In this document: positions 29,402 to 39,705 of the stretch, piece after piece | How positions within the stretch are numbered: position 1 is the stretch's first letter | Layout: the number at the start of each line of letters is the position of its first letter | DNA from: Cyclobacteriaceae bacterium | GTDB lineage: Bacteria > Bacteroidota > Bacteroidia > Cytophagales > Cyclobacteriaceae | Direction of reading: 5' to 3' | Assembly: GCA_012033595.1 (NCBI GenBank) | Contig: JAAUQL010000007.1 | Location: forward strand, 7,501-71,500 | Length of the DNA: 64,000 bases | Translations under genes and position numbers: made by a program | Notes under the pieces: generated by a model | Databases searched by the model: none | The model's input: only the letters and a program-made list of their open reading frames with translations | What the model was told of the DNA's origin: nothing

Positions 29402-29636
29402 TTTATTGTTTTAATTGATTAGGTAATGAGAACAAGGATGGGGTCTTTCAGGAGCGAAGTATTAGATTGTACGGTCATAATTTTGGTATGAAATGTACTA
29501 TTACGGGCATGAATTACATTTTATTGTTTAATAATTTTAGCATATCGTTAAACAAACCTAATTAGATTTTATGGACTTGAATAATACTAAGTATAAATGT
29601 AAATTGCGCTCTTTATAATTATTCTAAATAAGCTAC

Positions 29637-29861
29637 ATGAATAGGAGAAGTGTTGCAGAGTTAAAACGGGGAGAATCTGGGACGATATCAGGATTTACGG
29701 ATGGGGTGATTTCATTAAAGCTTATGGAAATGGGCTGCCTGCCCGGCAGTACCATCAAGATGAATTTTGCGGCTCCGCTCGGCGACCCTATTTCCTACGA
29801 TATTGCCGGCTACAACCTTTCACTGCGACTTTCTGAAGCTTCCTGCATACTGATAAGCTAG
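29637..29861 (+). CDS. feoA: ferrous iron transport protein A
   Basis: A 74-residue SH3-like protein that supports FeoB. It begins RSVAELKRGESGTISGF and contains LKLMEMGCLPGSTI and YDIAGYNLSLRLSEA, all typical of FeoA. It is 4 nt upstream of feoB, so the two are coupled. No Fur box could be identified with confidence in 29402-29636. Confidence 0.92.
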   Translation: MNRRSVAELKRGESGTISGFTDGVISLKLMEMGCLPGSTIKMNFAAPLGDPISYDIAGYNLSLRLSEASCILIS

Positions 29862-29865
29862 GCAC

Positions 29866-31973
29866 ATGAGCGGGGATTACATCAAAAAAATAGCGCTTAT
29901 CGGCAATCCCAACTCGGGAAAGTCCTCGCTCTTCAACCATCTTACGGGGCTCAACCAAAAAGTAGGAAATTTTCCAGGCGTGACGGTAGAAAAAAAGACC
30001 GGGATATGCCAACTGGAAAGCAGGCAAAAGCTGATGATCATCGATTTGCCTGGCACCTATAGCATATATCCTCGCTCCCTCGATGAACGAGTGGTTTTCG
30101 AAACCCTCATCGACCCACATAACGATGAATTTCCGGATCTGGCCATTATGATCATCGATGCGTCCAATATCAAGCGCAACCTATTGCTCTTCACGCAGAT
30201 CACCGACCTGGGCATACCGGTAATATTGGTGTTGAATATGCTCGATGTAGCTACCAACCGCGGTCAGCGGGTGAGCCCTACCAAAATTGCCCGGTTCTTT
30301 TCTGTACCTACCATATCGCTCAATGCGCGTACCGGCCAGGGCATCGAACTATTGAAAAAAGCCATTGCCGAACATAAAATGACCAAAGCTGCTTCTGTAT
30401 ATCAGACGCAGACCCATGAGCGCGAACTCGAGCAGGAAATCATGGAACGCTTTGGACTGGACAGAGCCTACATGGCCCACCTCATGCTTATTCAGCATGT
30501 CAATTTTCCCGGCCTGGACCTCAAAGAAATTGATATAATAAAAGAACTGATACGAAAGCATAAATTTAACCCGGAGCTTTCGCAATCGAAGGAAATCATC
30601 GCCAGATACAAGGTAATAGAAAAAGTAATAGAAGACGCTGTGGTGTATAATCTGCAAAAAACCGCAACCTCACCGAGCGGCTCGATAGGTTCTTCGCACA
30701 TAAATTCTTAGGCTATTTTATTTTTCTTTTCATACTATTTGTCATCTTTCAGGCCATTTTTGCCTGGGCTGCTGCGCCCATGGACTTTATCGATTTTACT
30801 TTTTCCGAACTTAGCGTCAGCCTGAAGAAGATATTGCCGGATGGGGTATTCACCAACCTGCTTACCGAGGGCATCATTCCCGGTATTGGTGGCGTGGTAA
30901 TATTCATTCCTCAAATAGCCATCTTGTTTGCGTTCATTTCCATATTAGAAGAAACTGGCTATATGTCGCGGGTGGTGTTTCTTATGGACAAGATCATGCG
31001 GAGGTTCGGGCTCAATGGCAAAAGCGTGGTGCCGCTTATCTCCGGAGTAGCGTGCGCCATACCGGCCATTATGGCTACCCGTACCATCGACAATTGGAAA
31101 GAGCGTCTCACAACCATATTTGTAACCCCTCTGATGAGTTGTTCGGCCCGATTGCCTGTATATACCATTCTCATCGCCCTGGTGGTGCCCGACGATGAAG
31201 TACTGGGCTTTCTCAACCTTCAGGGGCTGGCCCTCATGGGCATGTATATTCTTGGTTTTCTGGCTGCCATCATTTCGGCAGCCGTCATCAAAATATTCGT
31301 TAAAATTCAGGACAAAGGTTATTTCATTATGGAGCTGCCCTTGTACAAATTCCCCAGATGGAAAAACGTGGGCCATACCATATTTGAAAAATCAAAAACC
31401 TTTACCCTGGAGGCGGGCAAAATCATTTTGGCCATTTCGATCATATTGTGGGTGGCGGCTTCGTATGGTCCCGGCGATAAGGTGAAAAACGCAGCAGACT
31501 ATGTAGCCCGGTCTGTGGAAGGAAGAGCAGTTAGTGCCAGGGAATTTGATGTAATGGTAGATGCCTATAAGCTGGAAAACTCATATGCGGGCAGGTTTGG
31601 CAAAGCCCTGGAGCCGGCCATAAAGCCGCTTGGCTATGATTGGAAAATCGGCATTGCCCTGGTGACATCCTTCGCTGCACGCGAGGTGTTTATCGGCACT
31701 ATGGCCACCATATACAGCATTGGGTCAGTTGAAGAATCGACCATAAAAAGCAGGATGAAAGCTGAGATAAATGCGGAAACAGGAGGCAAAATGTACACCC
31801 CCGCCGTAGCCCTGTCGCTATTGGTGTTTTATGCCTTTGCCATGCAGTGCATGAGCACCCTGGCCGTGGTAAAGAAAGAAACCAACAGTTGGAAATGGCC
31901 CCTTTTGCAATTGCTATACATGACCGGACTTGCCTATGTCTGTTCTTTTATTGTTTATAATGTTTTTAAATGA
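29866..31973 (+). CDS. feoB: ferrous iron transporter FeoB (one frameshift)
   Basis: An inner-membrane Fe(II) transporter with an N-terminal G domain: G1 GNPNSGKSS, G2 around NFPGVTVEKK, G3 DLPGTYS and G4 NMLD. A helical GDP-dissociation-inhibitor region and the Gate-type membrane domain follow (SGVACAIPAIMATR, with MSCSARLPVY). The frame breaks in the A6 run 30656-30661, where one A is missing; translation then jumps to the frame reading NRNLTERLDRFFAHKFLGYF. Repair gives exactly 703 codons (702 residues), a normal size. Both halves are well conserved, so a sequence error is likely. Confidence 0.9.
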
Positions 31974-32034
31974 GACGCAGAACCAGAAAAGTTGGTTGGA
32001 ACCATTCTATCTCTCAATTGGTCTTTAAATTCAT

Positions 32035-32916
32035 TTACAAAAACAGGGATTTCAGGAATGAAAGGGAATTGCGATAGAAAAAGACTGGAGGGAAATGGCC
32101 GAGGGAGCGGAAATAGTACAAAATTGCCGGGAATTTATATGAGGCCCTCGAAAGGTGGTTTGCCAGATATAGATATCTGTGTGCTATGAAAATAGAAATC
32201 CGGCCTTTGAGGAAATTATTAATATCGGGATTTTTGAGCCCGTAGTGTATGCTTTTTTCTATTCTAACGATCAGATGTTGTTTTTTGAAATTAATAACAC
32301 TCCTATCTACATGGTGAAGCATACTAGCAGAAATTATATTGGAGTATCTGAGGGTATATAAACTTGCCAATTCCAGCCAAAGCAAATAATCTTCGGAGCC
32401 GATAATGTCCGGGTCTTCGTTGAATTTGTGCTTTTGAATAATATCTTTCCTTACGAATACTCCAATACAGCTTAGGTGATTGCCTGTAATAAACGTATCA
32501 TTAATATTTCCCTTTCTCTTATTTTCCTTACGAAGAACTTTGCCGTATTCATCTTTAATCTCATAAGCCAAATGCAGCCATTCCGGATTGCTATAGGTTT
32601 CTATTACAATCTGAGCTTCTGCAAGAAAGTGGGTGTATAAGATATCATCACTATCGAGAAAAGTCACATAATCTCCATGAGCCTGCTCAATCCCATAATT
32701 CCTGGCAATAGCGCGTTCCTCGTTTTCTTTTTTGAAATAGCGGACACGAGTATCGTGAAAAGAGCTGACCACTTCGAGTGTATTGTCTGTACTGCCGTCA
32801 TCCACAACAATCAATTCCAAATTTGAATAGGATTGATTTAGGACTGAAAGAATAGAATGGGTAATCTTCGCTGCCCGATTGTAGGTGGGGATGATTATGG
32901 AGAAAGTGTGTGGCAT
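32035..32916 (-). CDS. family 2 glycosyltransferase
   Basis: A 293-residue GT-A fold enzyme beginning FSIIIPTYNRA. The nucleotide-binding region is VVDDGSTDNT and the metal-binding DxD-type motif is FLDSDDIL; an acidic GSEDYLLWLELA motif near residue 170 probably holds the catalytic base. It transfers a sugar from a nucleotide donor during surface polysaccharide assembly. It is the last minus-strand gene of the locus, converging with feoB. The C-terminus is basic and aromatic, suggesting membrane contact. Donor and acceptor are unknown. Confidence 0.9.
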   Translation of the reverse strand: MPHTFSIIIPTYNRAAKITHSILSVLNQSYSNLELIVVDDGSTDNTLEVVSSFHDTRVRYFKKENEERAIARNYGIEQAHGDYVTFLDSDDILYTHFLAEAQIVIETYSNPEWLHLAYEIKDEYGKVLRKENKRKGNINDTFITGNHLSCIGVFVRKDIIQKHKFNEDPDIIGSEDYLLWLELASLYTLRYSNIISASMLHHVDRSVINFKKQHLIVRIEKSIHYGLKNPDINNFLKGRISIFIAHRYLYLANHLSRASYKFPAILYYFRSLGHFPPVFFYRNSLSFLKSLFL

Positions 32917-32966
32917 TTGCAGCGCGAAGGAAAGGGATAGATATATAAGCCAGAGAACCGATCTGG

Positions 32967-33098
32967 CTGCCGTCCGACCTAAATGATCAAGGTCAGTCGA
33001 TAGTCAGACCGTCAAAAGCAGCGAGCTGATCTGAGTTTGGACTATAATAGGTTTGTTAAACCAAGCAAGAAGACAGACTGACTGCCGTCTGACCTAAA
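32967..33098. repeat. 17-bp direct repeat flanking a 98-bp spacer
   Basis: CTGCCGTCCGACCTAAA (32967-32983) recurs at 33082-33098 with one change (C to T). The second copy lies just after the GT4 stop codon, the first about 50 bp before the next gene. The spacer contains more GTCAG/GACC-like sequence but no ORF. It could be a small duplication or an insertion footprint. Confidence 0.6.
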
Positions 33099-34214
33099 CT
33101 ATTCCTCATAGAGTTTTTGCAGCTTAGTAATCATCTTATCAAGTTCAAAACCTGAGAGATCATTTCTTCCATTTTCAACGATTTTTAGTTTGAGCTTTTC
33201 ATCCTCCATAAGTCTTTTCATTGACATATATATAGCTTCACTATCTTTGAAAGGCACCACCAGGGCATTTTTCTCATGTTCAATAAACTCAGGTGCTACA
33301 CCAGACATCGTAAAAACGGATGGAATACCCGCAGCCAGGGATTCAACATATGTCTGACCAAATGCTTCGATTGTGGGATTGATTGGGGTGTGGACATAAA
33401 TATCAAAAAGTTGGTAGAGGGCAAAAAGATCGTTTTCGAAGGGAATGATCCGGTAGGAATCAGTTAGCAACCCGGTCAATAACTTTTCTATTTCGGGTTT
33501 GTAAGGGCCATTGGCGTTGGCAAGTATGAGCAATGCATCAGGATAGTCATTGAGTAGCTTTTTAAAAGCAGGGATGATGTATTGGATGCCCTTTAAATGA
33601 AGCCACCTGGAAATAACACCAATCACCGGTTGTTTATTTGATGGATTGAAGTTGTTTTTCAGCTTGGAGATGCGGTTCGGAATGATATTTTCAAATTCGT
33701 TTAACTTAAATCCATGATGGATGATATTGATTTTATTTTCTTTGGCTCCTTCTTGCAATAATAAGTTTTTAACATTCTCACTAATTGCCACAATATCTGT
33801 TGCCAACCAAGCCAGCAACCTGTCGTACTTATGCCCTTTTTGATTGTAAGACCAATTGTATGAACCAGAATGCCTTGTAAATATTCTTTTTTTGACATTC
33901 AAAATCATACCCGCGCTTAACCCTATTATACATGCGTCAAACATATGGCAATGTATGGCATCTGGTCTGCTGTTGATCATTTTATTCAGAACTTGAAAAA
34001 AGGCATTGGACAAGTCTTTTTTTGTTCCACTAAATTGAATTCGATCTACATTAACATTTTTACTTCTTAGAAAATGCTCTAACTCAGACTCTACATCATT
34101 TAATAATATAAAGCTTAACTGAATACTTTTATTTATAAAGCTTTCGGCAATCCATTCAAAGGCTAGCGCTTTGTTGATGTTGGAAATGATATAGGTGACT
34201 TTGACTTTACTCAC
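33099..34214 (-). CDS. family 4 glycosyltransferase
   Basis: A 371-residue GT-B fold retaining enzyme. The N-domain has an AIHCHMFDACIIGL stretch and the C-domain starts QPVIGVISRWLHLKGI. The donor-binding E-x7-E region is EAFGQTYVESLAAGIPSV, here with Glu at both positions. It probably extends a cytoplasmic lipid-linked glycan. It lies 3 bp after the upstream GT2 gene stop, so it is in the same operon. Composition is AT-rich compared with the genome flanks. Confidence 0.9.
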   Translation of the reverse strand: MSKVKVTYIISNINKALAFEWIAESFINKSIQLSFILLNDVESELEHFLRSKNVNVDRIQFSGTKKDLSNAFFQVLNKMINSRPDAIHCHMFDACIIGLSAGMILNVKKRIFTRHSGSYNWSYNQKGHKYDRLLAWLATDIVAISENVKNLLLQEGAKENKINIIHHGFKLNEFENIIPNRISKLKNNFNPSNKQPVIGVISRWLHLKGIQYIIPAFKKLLNDYPDALLILANANGPYKPEIEKLLTGLLTDSYRIIPFENDLFALYQLFDIYVHTPINPTIEAFGQTYVESLAAGIPSVFTMSGVAPEFIEHEKNALVVPFKDSEAIYMSMKRLMEDEKLKLKIVENGRNDLSGFELDKMITKLQKLYEE

Positions 34215-34217
34215 TAA

Positions 34218-35180
34218 TCATTGAATATATTTCTGTGCTTCCCTCGAAAAATATCCCCGATATATGGAAGAAGCTAAAAGAGCATTGATTAAAGGAAAAT
34301 ATAGAATATCCGGAAGTCTAGTACACAAACTTTTAAAAGGAGGTGTTGTCATTACCCATTCCAACAAATGAATAACTCTTATCAATCCTTTTTTTGCAAT
34401 ACCAGCATTTAACGTATAATCTGTGAACCCAAAGTGTACTGCCACTTTGCGAGTGATGCCCCCCCGATATTTTCTCTTAAGCCATAATTTTAACTCCATC
34501 CTGTCGGACTCATCGTGATATGTCATTTGAGTCGGATCAATATATATTTTGTGCCCTGCTGAATTTATTCGCTGCGAAAGCTCTTGATCTTCAAATCCAG
34601 CATATGGGAAGTTTTCATTATATCCACCAAGATCATGAAATGTCTTACGTGGTACGGAAAGGTTTTGGCTGGTGATCCCAAATGTCTGAAAGATCTCGTT
34701 ATCACGCCATTCCTTGTTATCCTTGTTCCAACCTTTCAATGAATTAAAACCATGAGATTTTAAAAACCGCCCAAAAGGTATCTTACTTAGTTGCGATTCC
34801 AATGAAGGCGGATAAATCCAATTGAGATTAAGAAAGGCATTTCTGTTTTTTTTATGAAATTTGATAACAGCATCAATGTGCTCTGCCATTAACACCATGT
34901 CATCATCAAGAAACAGTAAAAGATCTGAGCTTGCCAATGACGCTCCGAAATTTCTTGCAGAGGCCACTCCGCTCCTGGGGTTTTGGCAAATTATGAGATT
35001 GTGATTGTTTGGGAAGTTGTCTAAAGGCTTTTCTGAATCATTAACAATGATAATTTCAACATAAAAGTTGCCTGTGGTTTTTATTAACTGGCATAGGTGA
35101 TCATTGAGAAGTGGCCCTCTGTCTTTAGTAGGAATAATGACAGAAAGAGTAGGGGCATTTAAGTTATCCTTTGATGGCAT
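34218..35180 (-). CDS. family 2 glycosyltransferase
   Basis: A 320-residue GT-A enzyme: LSVIIPTKDRGPLLNDHL at the N-terminus, a DDDM metal-binding motif in LLLFLDDDMVLM, and a GFEDQELSQRI motif near residue 200. The acidic FEDQEL site is typical of inverting GT2 enzymes. The C-terminal ~60 residues have hydrophobic stretches that may dock to the membrane. Its start overlaps the upstream GT2 gene by 17 bp. Confidence 0.9.
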   Translation of the reverse strand: MPSKDNLNAPTLSVIIPTKDRGPLLNDHLCQLIKTTGNFYVEIIIVNDSEKPLDNFPNNHNLIICQNPRSGVASARNFGASLASSDLLLFLDDDMVLMAEHIDAVIKFHKKNRNAFLNLNWIYPPSLESQLSKIPFGRFLKSHGFNSLKGWNKDNKEWRDNEIFQTFGITSQNLSVPRKTFHDLGGYNENFPYAGFEDQELSQRINSAGHKIYIDPTQMTYHDESDRMELKLWLKRKYRGGITRKVAVHFGFTDYTLNAGIAKKGLIRVIHLLEWVMTTPPFKSLCTRLPDILYFPLINALLASSIYRGYFSREAQKYIQ

Positions 35181-36147
35181 GGAAGTAATTGACAGGATTA
35201 ATCCTGTTCCTAAAAGAAATTTTCTTATACAGTTTCTGGCACGGTTTGTCTAAGGCTTTTTTAGAAACCATTGAAAGAAAATGGGCACATTTATTCCTGT
35301 TTTTCTGGTAATAAAACTCATGTGCTCTATGCAAAAGATAATAGTTTAAAACATTTTTTCCCTGCTTATGACCCATTTCTATCGGAAATGAATAGTCATC
35401 ATTGAAAGTACAATGGCTTTGAATAAGATTGGCTACACTTGTAAATTTCAGTTGAAGAGCCATTGCATAAAAAATGGCATCGTGATCATGTTGAAATTTT
35501 TCTGACTGCGAAACGGACTTTGAGGTATCGTGTAACCTGAAGTTGACGATTATTCGGTCTGAAGACACGATACCGTCTACGCCAAAATGAAATAAATAGC
35601 GAATCCACCACTCCCGATCCATTAGGTAGTGCATCCCTGTATTCAACTCTCCTATAGTATCCCAGGCATGCTTTCTAAACCATGTTTCAGGCTGGTCAAA
35701 TCGTGCCCAGCCGATTGTCTTATCAAGATTATCTGGGTAAACATTTGTACCTGCTGATGTTTGAATGACATGTCCGTTTTTAACATGGTTCGCCTTGGCA
35801 CACAAAGCATTAACATCAGGGTTGCTAAATATATCGGCAATATACCTTAGCGCCCCGTCTTCCATATAATCATCTGAATTGAGCCAATTAATAATCTCAC
35901 CAGATGTCCTTTTAACGCCCTTGTTTATAGCATGACTTTGACCATTGTCGGGCTCGCTTACCCAATAGGCAAGGTGTTTTTCATACCTTTTAATAATATC
36001 ATTAGAACCATCGGTACTGCCACCATCGACTATGATGTATTCGAGATTGGGATAATTTTGGGAAAGGACAGAGTCGATGGTTTGCTCGAGGTATTGGGCT
36101 TGGTTGAAGGAGGGGGTGATGATGGAGATTATTGGTGTCTTACTCAA
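35164..36147 (-). CDS. family 2 glycosyltransferase
   Basis: A 327-residue GT-A enzyme with SIITPSFNQAQYLEQTIDSV, VDGGSTDGS, the DxD-type WLNSDD and an MDREWWIRYLF acceptor-site region. This layout (WLNSDDYMEDGAL then ARFDQPETWFRK) is common in capsule and O-antigen loci. It is in the same strand and operon as the two downstream transferases. The acceptor is unknown. Confidence 0.9.
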   Translation of the reverse strand: MSKTPIISIITPSFNQAQYLEQTIDSVLSQNYPNLEYIIVDGGSTDGSNDIIKRYEKHLAYWVSEPDNGQSHAINKGVKRTSGEIINWLNSDDYMEDGALRYIADIFSNPDVNALCAKANHVKNGHVIQTSAGTNVYPDNLDKTIGWARFDQPETWFRKHAWDTIGELNTGMHYLMDREWWIRYLFHFGVDGIVSSDRIIVNFRLHDTSKSVSQSEKFQHDHDAIFYAMALQLKFTSVANLIQSHCTFNDDYSFPIEMGHKQGKNVLNYYLLHRAHEFYYQKNRNKCAHFLSMVSKKALDKPCQKLYKKISFRNRINPVNYFHAIKG

Positions 36148-36262
36148 TGCTGCCTAATCATATTGTTATACTATATTATTACATATTTATCAAACTTTGG
36201 TAAAGCAATTGGTCTGTCCAAAAATTTACACACTTTCAAAATAAACTAATGTTTTAACTTAA

Positions 36263-37279
36263 TTAGTATATTAACTGATCCAATAAGTATGATAAATCTT
36301 TGATATCTAAGTAATACTCTCTTTTGTCTATTTCATTTACTTGAAGATAGTAATAATCATGTCCTAAAGCTGAGGATAAAGCAAAGTAACAATTGTTTTT
36401 CATATCATTATTTAACCTAATCTCGATAACATTTAGCTTCGTTTTGCTAAATATCATGTTAGTCAAGCCAGCTCCATGTAAAACAATTAAGTTTTTACAA
36501 TTTTGCATTATCATGAATTGCTCACTAAAAGTATAATCTTCAAAATAGATTGTTTTAAATCCGTAATTCTCAAGTATCCATGATACCTCACTCTCATTTT
36601 CTAATTTTCTTGATTTAGCTTTCGCTCTACTTACAAAGATGTTCTGCCAGTGATATTGAACGAGGTTTTTAGATGAATAATGGTCATGAATTTTATGTTT
36701 AAGCTTATTAATGTTCAATTTATTGAAATTCCCCATCGGAGCAATTAGATCAGAAGAGATTACTCTACGAAACTTATATTTATAACCCTTTTCAATATAT
36801 ATTATTTTTTTCTTCCCGAAGCATTCAAGTGATTCAATATGATAACCAAGATAGAAATTAGGTAAAATGATACTATAATCCTTGTATATGCTTTCCAGTT
36901 CAACGAGTCTTGTTAGTGTGTCCGCAATCCAATGATAATAACCATAATGCCAGTCATCAAAACACAAAATAACGGGTTCATGGATAGCAATCGTTTTCTT
37001 AGTAAGTTGCCTAAAAAATATAAATCTTGCACTTTTTATCCTGTTTAAACCAAAAAACGTCTTCCACTTGTTAAATACCCTTCCATAAAAATCAACATAT
37101 ACATTATCAAATCTATAAATATTTGTTGGTGGAAAAGATCGTTCATATTCATGAGCAAATAGTTTATGATCTTCGGATTTCAGGTTTCTTGGTTTCCTCC
37201 TTTTAACTTTAATTGATGGGTATAATTCTTTAACCTTCAAGCCTTCGTTCGTCATAGGTTTTAAAATCACAAATATCAA
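36263..37279 (-). CDS. DUF563/GT61-family glycosyltransferase
   Basis: A 338-residue protein with GT61 hallmarks: CFDDWHYGYYHWIADTLTRL near residue 110, NIFVSRAKAKSRKLENE, and LIVLHGAGLTNMIFSKTKLN with the conserved HGAG loop. GT61 enzymes include xylosyl and N-acetylglucosaminyl transferases; the donor here cannot be named. The frame begins inside the upstream gene (50-bp overlap). A second ATG at 37255 (MTNEGLK) would cut the overlap to 26 bp and is equally good. The coding sequence is strongly AT-rich; one 60-base line (36301-36360) has 14 G/C. Confidence 0.85.
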   Translation of the reverse strand: MIFVILKPMTNEGLKVKELYPSIKVKRRKPRNLKSEDHKLFAHEYERSFPPTNIYRFDNVYVDFYGRVFNKWKTFFGLNRIKSARFIFFRQLTKKTIAIHEPVILCFDDWHYGYYHWIADTLTRLVELESIYKDYSIILPNFYLGYHIESLECFGKKKIIYIEKGYKYKFRRVISSDLIAPMGNFNKLNINKLKHKIHDHYSSKNLVQYHWQNIFVSRAKAKSRKLENESEVSWILENYGFKTIYFEDYTFSEQFMIMQNCKNLIVLHGAGLTNMIFSKTKLNVIEIRLNNDMKNNCYFALSSALGHDYYYLQVNEIDKREYYLDIKDLSYLLDQLIY

Positions 37280-38060
37280 ATGATTGATCTTTCGATCTAA
37301 TTAGTATTTGTGGAATGTTATTACAGTACGAAGCCCACAGGGAGAATGTACTTGGTGGACCTATAATATAGTCGCACATAGTCAATAAAAGTAAATCCAC
37401 CATTGCGGACTGTTGACTGATATGTATTTTTGATCTCTTAAATTCCTGAAATTTTGCCAGACAATCTTCATTAGAAACTACTAGAAAACAAATACTTCTA
37501 TTACCAAATAATTCGTTCGTGGCTTCCATAAAAGAGACATAATCTTCAAACCCAAAATAATACCTACCTCCTTCGAAATGTTCATAATCACCCCGCCTGA
37601 CATGGACGCCAATGATAGTATCAGATGTTTTTTGTAAACCCTGCATTATTTTTTTGGCATGTTTATCGTCTGACTCATTTGGGAGAAATAACTCCTTTAT
37701 AGTTTGCTTGTGTTTTAAATGAAGAATTTCAGAATTGAAACCCCAGCCATCAAGGAACACAAATGGTTTTGCACGAACATTTCTTATAAAAGCATCTTCC
37801 AACATCTCTATTTTGGATTCCACTTTTTCAAGCTTATAAATTTTATGAAAAGTGCTCTCAAGAATATTTAATTTGAGTAAAGCACGATATATAAAGTTTG
37901 ATGCTTTATACGAGATTGAGTTACCTAAAAATAGTTTTTTAGCCTTTTTTCTTTGGTTCAAAAACATGCATATATTCATGTATAGCAGGATAAAAAAGTG
38001 ATATATTATTCTGAATACAGAATGAATATATTTTACTAAAGTGAAATAAACGATTAGCAA
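37230..38060 (-). CDS. GT11-like fucosyltransferase-family protein
   Basis: A 276-residue protein whose C-terminal ~140 residues match the alpha-1,2-fucosyltransferase fold: GVHVRRGDYEHFEGGRYYFG, in which the arginine motif binds GDP-fucose, and DYIIGPPSTFSLWASY in place of the usual SNSTFSWW motif. The usual N-terminal GGLGNQ motif is not seen; instead there is a hydrophobic and basic stretch (residues 1-45), so the true start may be Met28 or Met32. It may be a divergent transferase or one with altered specificity. Confidence 0.75.
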   Translation of the reverse strand: MLIVYFTLVKYIHSVFRIIYHFFILLYMNICMFLNQRKKAKKLFLGNSISYKASNFIYRALLKLNILESTFHKIYKLEKVESKIEMLEDAFIRNVRAKPFVFLDGWGFNSEILHLKHKQTIKELFLPNESDDKHAKKIMQGLQKTSDTIIGVHVRRGDYEHFEGGRYYFGFEDYVSFMEATNELFGNRSICFLVVSNEDCLAKFQEFKRSKIHISQQSAMVDLLLLTMCDYIIGPPSTFSLWASYCNNIPQILIRSKDQSFDICDFKTYDERRLEG

Positions 38061-38091
38061 GCTGCCCTTGCTTTGTAGGGACTATTATCAT

Positions 38092-38913
38092 TTAAACCCA
38101 GGTGAAATTAACATTCATGATCCCTTTTGGATATTCATTCTTCCTATTGTATCCTAACCAGTTTTTTGGTGCGAATATCTGTTTGGCTGTCTCATTTAGG
38201 TAAGCTGCCCACCATGCGAATGTGCTATTTGATATAATTGCAATCTTTGCAAACTTTAACAGTAGAAAATCGTCAATAAGCGACTGCCGCGAAAAAACTA
38301 CCCGAGCTGACCCCAGCTCTAGTTTACTTACAAAGTCACTGGCATACTCAAAATCATCCGAAATGATATAGATGGAATAGTTTTCAAGTGATTTAATTAT
38401 TTCAAGACAAGTTTGATAATAATGAAGAGGAAGAAGATTTTGGGGTTGAATCTTGTAGTCTCCTCCCCGTATATGAATTGTTAAAATCTGTTGAGTTTGA
38501 CTTATTGGATATTTGAGTTCAAAACTCCTTATATATTTCTTTTTTACACTCAGATTTTGTTTAATGATATTTTTAGCATGCTCAAAAAAATCTGGTGATT
38601 GATAATAACCATGCATGATTTTTCCGGCCTTTATCATTTGACGTTGTTCCACATATGTTTTATCATTTAATATGTATATTGGTGGATTCATCCTGGATTC
38701 CCAAGATATAAAGAGGGATTTAATTAGGTTAGAGGTATAACAAAAATTTGGCAGGTCAAAATATTTATGTATAATTAATTTATGCTTTTTATTCTCGTTT
38801 AATAGCACATATCCATGTTTTAGTGAATTGGACTGACTTAAGGCGAATGCAAACTGAAATAATTGGTTGCCCAGCCCTCCAATTATTAAAACGTATAAAC
38901 AGTTGCTATTCAT
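38092..38913 (-). CDS. alpha-1,2-fucosyltransferase (GT11)
   Basis: A 273-residue GT11 enzyme with all three motifs: IIGGLGNQLFQFAFAL at the N-terminus, LTIHIRGGDYK at about residue 140 (GDP-fucose binding), and ISNSTFAWWAAYLN at about residue 225. It should add L-fucose (or a related 6-deoxyhexose) through an alpha-1,2 linkage to the growing glycan. The length is normal. It lies 1 bp after the methyltransferase stop, so it is in the same operon. No GDP-fucose synthesis genes are in the window. Confidence 0.92.
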   Translation of the reverse strand: MNSNCLYVLIIGGLGNQLFQFAFALSQSNSLKHGYVLLNENKKHKLIIHKYFDLPNFCYTSNLIKSLFISWESRMNPPIYILNDKTYVEQRQMIKAGKIMHGYYQSPDFFEHAKNIIKQNLSVKKKYIRSFELKYPISQTQQILTIHIRGGDYKIQPQNLLPLHYYQTCLEIIKSLENYSIYIISDDFEYASDFVSKLELGSARVVFSRQSLIDDFLLLKFAKIAIISNSTFAWWAAYLNETAKQIFAPKNWLGYNRKNEYPKGIMNVNFTWV

Positions 38914-38914
38914 T

Positions 38915-39668
38915 CTAGAATTGCTTTTTTATTCTAAAACTTTGTCTGATCAAGTAAAATCTGTCTCTGATTTGTTTGATACTAGCATATAAATGCCAAT
39001 AATAGGCTTGACAAATATTTGCCAAATATTTGGATAAAGTGTTCCTTTCCTGTCTAATATAAAAAGCATCACCCCAGAATGCATTTGTAAGTTTAAGTTC
39101 TACACGACAAAATCCTTTTCTTGCCAAAAATAGATCTATACTATGAAGTTTGGGACATTTTTTATAAATGCTAATTAGATTCACCTCCAAATAAATATAG
39201 TTGACATTGTTTAAAATCTGCCCCATTCCTTTCAAGGCATTCAGTTCTGCGCCCTGAATATCCAAGTTAACAAAGTCAAATGAATAGTTGGTTTCCATTT
39301 CTTCTATGAGCTTATCAATTCGTTTTGTTTTTAAAACAATTTTTTTTCAAGTATGATATCTGGGTAATACTTTTTATGGGCTCCTAATTCATAAATTGAA
39401 GAAGCTTGTGTATTCGAATTGATCTTAAATTCTACATTAGCATTATTGATGTCGCTGGCTACAGCATTCGCTACTTGATGGTTTGGGTAGCCTTTTAATT
39501 TATCATTAACATTTTTGCTAAATCTGGGTTTGCCTCTACCCAGAGCACATTTTTTACGCCAAGGGCGTTATATAATTCAAGTTCTTCCCCTTTGTGAGCT
39601 CCTATGTGTAGTACATTTTCAACTACTATCTTATATTTATCCTTTAGATATTTCAGTGATATTAGCAT
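38915..39668 (-). CDS. FkbM-family methyltransferase (two frameshifts)
   Basis: A SAM-dependent O-methyltransferase of the FkbM type, probably acting on a sugar. Frame A from ATG 39668 reads VLHIGAHKGEELELY (SAM motif I) and NVLWVEANPDLAK. It breaks at T5 39512-39516, one base missing. Frame B reads NVNDKLKGYPNHQVANAV to IILEKK and breaks at T8 39340-39347, one base missing. Frame C reads VLKTKRIDKL, the motif FDFVNLDIQGAEL and the end. Repair gives exactly 252 codons, the standard length. Methyl caps often terminate chains exported by Wzm/Wzt systems, and the Wzt gene is 37 bp upstream. Confidence 0.82.
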
Positions 39669-39705
39669 TTTTCCTTTTCCTCAATAATCCCAGACAAATA
39701 GTACA

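Noticed and set aside
30656-30661. Programmed frameshifting in feoB and other A-run sites
   Set aside because: The sites lack a shared slippery heptamer with downstream structure, occur in seven unrelated genes, and nearly all are the same type of one-base loss; sequence error is simpler.
30945-31376. 143-codon minus-strand ORF opposite feoB
   Set aside because: The plus strand encodes the conserved Gate domain of FeoB; the minus frame has no recognisable protein.
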